A DNA stretch of 8,041 nucleotides from Candidatus Omnitrophota bacterium (GTDB taxonomy: Bacteria; Omnitrophota; Gorgyraeia; Duberdicusellales; 4484-171). Position 1 is the stretch's first letter; every line of letters begins with the position of its first letter. The stretch covers positions 1 to 8,041 of the forward strand of contig JAQTUC010000067.1 of NCBI GenBank assembly GCA_028710385.1. Reading direction: 5' to 3'. The notes beneath the pieces were generated by a model. It was not told the DNA's origin and did no database searches. It worked only from the letters and a program-made list of their open reading frames with translations. Position numbers and translations under genes: made by a program. Of this stretch, positions 5,088 to 8,041 are shown piece after piece.

Positions 5088-6629
5088 TTATGAAGCATGG
5101 TATTTTCCGCGGAATAACGTAAGCTCCAGGAAAGCCTGCAACCTTCTTGAGCGGCTTGGATGCCTTAATTTCTTAAGCGCTTTTGCCTCAATTTGCCTGA
5201 TGCGTTCGCGGGTTACCTTAAAAATCATCCCGACCTCTTCAAGCGTTTTAGGCGTCCCGTCTTCTATGCCAAAGCGCAGAATAAGAATCTTTTTCTCCCT
5301 TTCTGTTAAGCTTTCCATTGCCTGCTGCAATTCTTCCTTAAGCATGGAATAAACTGTAGCGTTTGCGGGAGAAACTGCCTTTTTATCTTCAATAAAATCT
5401 CCGAAATATGTGTCGCCGTCATCGCCTATCGGCGTATGTATTGATATCGGTTGCTGGGAAACCTTAACGATATCTTTTATTTTTGAAATCGGAAGCCTCA
5501 GCTCCTTTGAAAGCTCTTCAGAAGTGGGCTCTCTGCCTTTTTCCTGGATAAACAAACGCGAAATACGGATAATTTTATTTATCGTTTCCGTCATGTGCAC
5601 GGGAATTCTTATTGTGCGCGCCTGATCCGCTATGGCGCGGGTTATTGCCTGGCGTATCCACCAGGTAGCGTAAGTTGAAAATTTATATCCGCGCTCGTAT
5701 TCAAATTTTTCAACCGCTTTTATAAGGCCGATATTGCCCTCCTGAATAAGGTCAAGGAAAGAAAGCCCCCTGTTTACGTATTTTTTAGCGATGCTTACAA
5801 CGAGCCTTAAATTTGCTTCAACCAGCGTTCTCTTCGCCGCATTATACTGCCTTTGCTTTTCAAAAATTATTCTTAGCTTTAATTTTATTTCCTCTTCCTT
5901 GAAACCAAGCCTTCTTACAAAGGTTCTTTTGCTTTTTGAAAGCTGCCGCTTTTCTTCGCTGGCGCCGCGGCCCTTAACCGCTGAAAGCCGGCGGTTTATT
6001 TTTTCTATCTCGCGGCCCAGTGTATGCATATTGGTGATTATCTGTTCAATTATAACGATTGTGAAGTTAAAGCCTTCAAGGGTTTTTTTCTGGGTATCAA
6101 TGTTCTTTGTCCTTACAAGCTTTATATAAAGGGCCTTTATCCTTTTAATTTCTTTTTCCTTGTTGGTTATTTCTCCTTTTACGAAATCATCGGCGTTTAA
6201 TTCGTCCTTAAAAAGCTTCTGGGAAATTTCAAGGAAAGCTTCTTTGGCTATGACCGTTGAAAATATCTCATCGCGAAGCAGCTCCTCTTTGCTTTCTATT
6301 TCCTTGGCAAGCCTGACCTCTTCTTCCCGGCTCAACAACGGGATCTGTCCCATCTGCTTTAAATACATTTTAACCGGATCATCAACCGGCGTTGAGACAG
6401 TATGGGTTTCCTTCTTTTCCTTTTCACGCTCCCACTCCTCAACTTCGTTTGCCTCAAGAACGCTTATGTTCTGGTTATCAAGCCGCTCAAAGACAATATC
6501 CATTTCCTCGGCGCTTACAACTTCCTCCGAAAGGAAGTGGTTGATTTCATCATAGGTAAGATAACCTTTCTTTTTACCCAGCTCAATTAACTGCTCAATA
6601 CTTCGCTCAAGAATTTTTTTCTTATGCAT
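5088..6629 (-). CDS. rpoD: RNA polymerase principal sigma factor (sigma-70 / SigA)
   Basis: This housekeeping sigma factor directs RNA polymerase to -10/-35 promoters. The 513 residues contain region 1.1 (about 5-60), region 1.2 (DPVKMYLKQMGQIPLLSREE, 84-103), a non-conserved insert of about 145 residues rich in charged helices (112-258), region 2 (about 262-346), region 3 (347-428) and region 4 (about 440-500). Region 2.4, WWIRQAITRAIADQARTIR, keeps the residues that read TATAAT and melt DNA. The region 4.2 helix-turn-helix VTRERIRQIEAKALKKLRHP keeps the -35-reading residues. A tail of about 13 residues (LTLFRGKYHAS at its end) follows the usual end of region 4. The ATG lies inside the dnaG 3' end (8-nt overlap) with GAGG 6 nt upstream, so translation is probably coupled to dnaG. 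All conserved regions are intact. Confidence 0.98.
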   Translation of the reverse strand: MHKKKILERSIEQLIELGKKKGYLTYDEINHFLSEEVVSAEEMDIVFERLDNQNISVLEANEVEEWEREKEKKETHTVSTPVDDPVKMYLKQMGQIPLLSREEEVRLAKEIESKEELLRDEIFSTVIAKEAFLEISQKLFKDELNADDFVKGEITNKEKEIKRIKALYIKLVRTKNIDTQKKTLEGFNFTIVIIEQIITNMHTLGREIEKINRRLSAVKGRGASEEKRQLSKSKRTFVRRLGFKEEEIKLKLRIIFEKQRQYNAAKRTLVEANLRLVVSIAKKYVNRGLSFLDLIQEGNIGLIKAVEKFEYERGYKFSTYATWWIRQAITRAIADQARTIRIPVHMTETINKIIRISRLFIQEKGREPTSEELSKELRLPISKIKDIVKVSQQPISIHTPIGDDGDTYFGDFIEDKKAVSPANATVYSMLKEELQQAMESLTEREKKILILRFGIEDGTPKTLEEVGMIFKVTRERIRQIEAKALKKLRHPSRSRRLQAFLELTLFRGKYHAS

Positions 6630-8041
6630 TTTTTACCTCGCAATTTAATTTATCAAATTTATTTATTAAAACCTTTAGTCTATCTTTCTCGCCTTTTATC
6701 TCAGCTTCTTTTATGTCTTCTCTTAGTTTATCAAGGGAATGCCTTGCGCGTTTTTGACGCAGCTTTAATATACTACCCTTAAAAGCTTCATTTTCAAGAG
6801 GAATATCTTCCTCCAGAAGTATTTTTGAAATAAACCCGCTTATCTCTTTATCTTCAATTGCGCCTAAAATTTTGTTGCAGGTCATATCGGCTGAATCGCT
6901 GTAATTTTTAAGAAAATATGAAACCGTTTTTCTTGCCAGCGGATAAGAGAAATCTTCTTCTCTCAGGTTTTTTCTTATAAGCGGGAAAGCTTTTTTATTG
7001 GAAAACATGAATTTAAGGATAGTTTTCTCCGCTATGGAAAATGGCTCCTGCGGTTTTAAAGAAGCCGGGCGCTCTATCTTAACTTCCTTCTTGGGGAAAA
7101 TTTTCTTAAATTCCGCGATAAGTATTTCCTCTTTTACCCTCAGGATAAAAGAAAGCTTTTTAATGTATTCGTATTTTTCTATCTCGCTGTTTAGTTTATT
7201 TAACGTGGAAAATATTTCCTGGGCTATTTTTGTTTTTCCTTCTATGCTCTCAACGTCATGCATTTTACTTAAAATCGCGACCTTATAGTCAAAGAAGTCT
7301 TTTTTGTCGGCGAATATGCGCTCGGACTCCTCTCTCGGCTTTGCTCTTACAAGAGAGTCCGGATCAAACCCCTGCGGAAGGCTCACCACTTTTACTTTTA
7401 AGTCGTTTTCAAGCATTAGGTCAAGCGCGCGAAGAGTTGCCATTTGCCCTGCCTTATCTGAATCATAAACAAGAGTGACGTTGTTTGTATACCTTCTTAT
7501 CAGGCGTATCTGCTCAACCGTTAAAGCAGTGCCCAATGAAGCAACTATATTTTTTATCCCTGATACATAGGGCATAATCATATCCAGATAGCCTTCCACA
7601 ACTATTGCGCAGTCGGCTTTGGCTATATCGTCCTTTGAAAAATTAAAACCGAATAAATGGTCGCGCTTGCTGTAAACCTGGCTTTCTATGGAATTGATAT
7701 ATTTAGGCGCGTTATCATTCTCGCGCCATGTTCTTGCGCCAAAACCGATTGTGCGCGAACGTATATCAAATATAGGAAACATAACCCTTTCGCGAAACAG
7801 ATCCCTGTAAGCCTCGCCCTGCGATATGGCAAGGGAAGATTTCTCAAGCGCTTCAAGAGTAAAATTTTTCCTGCGCATATATTCTATTAGGCTGTTTCTG
7901 CCCAGAGAATAACCTATGCGGAATTTTTTAATTGTCTCAAGGGTTATGCCTCTTTTATTAAGGTAAGCAATAACCGGTTTCGCGGATGCATCCTCAAGAA
8001 GGGCTTTGTGGAAAAATAAAGAAGCTTCATCAAGGCAGGTG
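6622..8041 (-). CDS. dnaG: DNA primase (partial; 5' end beyond the right edge)
   Basis: DnaG synthesises RNA primers at the replication fork. The frame is open to the window edge, giving 472 residues. The first visible residues are TCLDEASLFFHKALLEDASA, so the Met at 7878 is internal and not the start. By motif spacing to the E. coli enzyme about 116 residues are missing, including the CHC2 zinc ribbon. Present are the rest of the N-terminal polymerase lobe (YLNKRGITLETIKKFRIGY), the IGFGAR block, and the Toprim core. In fragment numbering the Toprim core shows catalytic E149 (VVEGYLD), ASLGTALT, D193/D195 (YDSDKAG) and D226/D228 (FDPDSLVR). The C-terminal helicase-binding domain runs from about 335 to the end. 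The last codons supply the rpoD Shine-Dalgarno sequence, and the TAA stop overlaps the rpoD start. The dnaG-rpoD order is that of the classic macromolecular-synthesis operon; whether rpsU precedes it is outside the window. Confidence 0.97.
   Translation of the reverse strand, partial: TCLDEASLFFHKALLEDASAKPVIAYLNKRGITLETIKKFRIGYSLGRNSLIEYMRRKNFTLEALEKSSLAISQGEAYRDLFRERVMFPIFDIRSRTIGFGARTWRENDNAPKYINSIESQVYSKRDHLFGFNFSKDDIAKADCAIVVEGYLDMIMPYVSGIKNIVASLGTALTVEQIRLIRRYTNNVTLVYDSDKAGQMATLRALDLMLENDLKVKVVSLPQGFDPDSLVRAKPREESERIFADKKDFFDYKVAILSKMHDVESIEGKTKIAQEIFSTLNKLNSEIEKYEYIKKLSFILRVKEEILIAEFKKIFPKKEVKIERPASLKPQEPFSIAEKTILKFMFSNKKAFPLIRKNLREEDFSYPLARKTVSYFLKNYSDSADMTCNKILGAIEDKEISGFISKILLEEDIPLENEAFKGSILKLRQKRARHSLDKLREDIKEAEIKGEKDRLKVLINKFDKLNCEVKNA
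6635..6639 (-). promoter_or_regulatory. Shine-Dalgarno sequence for rpoD, inside dnaG
   Basis: The minus strand reads GAGGT, with 6 nt between GAGG and the rpoD ATG. It lies within the last codons of dnaG, so ribosomes finishing dnaG are placed at the rpoD start. This supports the ATG chosen for rpoD and coupled synthesis of primase and sigma factor. Confidence 0.75.

Noticed and set aside
5088..5127. The rpoD C-terminal tail after region 4.2 as a novel domain
   Set aside because: It is only about 13 residues, has no recognisable motif, and such small length variation is common at the ends of sigma factors.
7876..7878. ATG at 7878 as the dnaG start, giving a 418-residue protein
   Set aside because: The same frame continues upstream without a stop to the window edge and encodes conserved primase sequence (YLNKRGITLETIKKFRIGY), so this Met is internal and the true start is outside the window.

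Overview
All six recognisable genes in this window, plus one fragment at the left edge, lie on the minus strand, so transcription runs from right to left. In that order they are: dnaG (primase, 5' end outside the window), rpoD (principal sigma factor), a TrpB2-type tryptophan synthase beta chain, gatC, gatA, gatB (the complete tRNA-dependent amidotransferase), and the first 23 codons of an exported or membrane-anchored protein. No RNA gene, CRISPR array, insertion sequence or frameshift was seen. The genes are intact and conserved. The longest non-coding gap is about 173 bases (4915-5087).

The organism is a bacterium of moderately low GC content that carries GatCAB and so makes Gln-tRNA(Gln) and/or Asn-tRNA(Asn) indirectly. 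The dnaG-rpoD pair is the core of the bacterial macromolecular-synthesis operon. Housekeeping genes separated by palindromic intergenic repeats suggest an uncultured lineage such as Omnitrophota or a relative. This is a low-confidence guess from general impression, not from a search.

The layout alternates tight coupling with repeat-filled gaps. dnaG and rpoD overlap by 8 nt, and trpB and gatC are 2 nt apart; in both pairs the downstream Shine-Dalgarno sequence lies inside the upstream gene. The gaps rpoD/trpB, gatC/gatA, gatA/gatB and gatB/left-edge gene are each filled by an imperfect palindrome. Aligned by hand, three of these (4935-5066, 3219-3285, 1678-1787) are gapless inverted repeats with about 73-78% complementary arms. 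Their arms are made of degenerate 7-nt words. The fourth (about 91-228) is a more rearranged version built on GGTTACG/GGTTGCG words. The word differs at each locus but the design is the same: heptamers in one orientation on the left, their complements on the right. Two of the palindromes begin exactly at the second base of the preceding stop codon, and one appears to supply the -35 box of a possible leaderless trpB promoter. This repeat architecture is the most unusual content of the window.

Functionally, dnaG and rpoD serve replication priming and housekeeping transcription. gatC, gatA and gatB give the three subunits of one enzyme. TrpB2 is probably an indole-salvaging or accessory tryptophan synthase, since no trpA is nearby.
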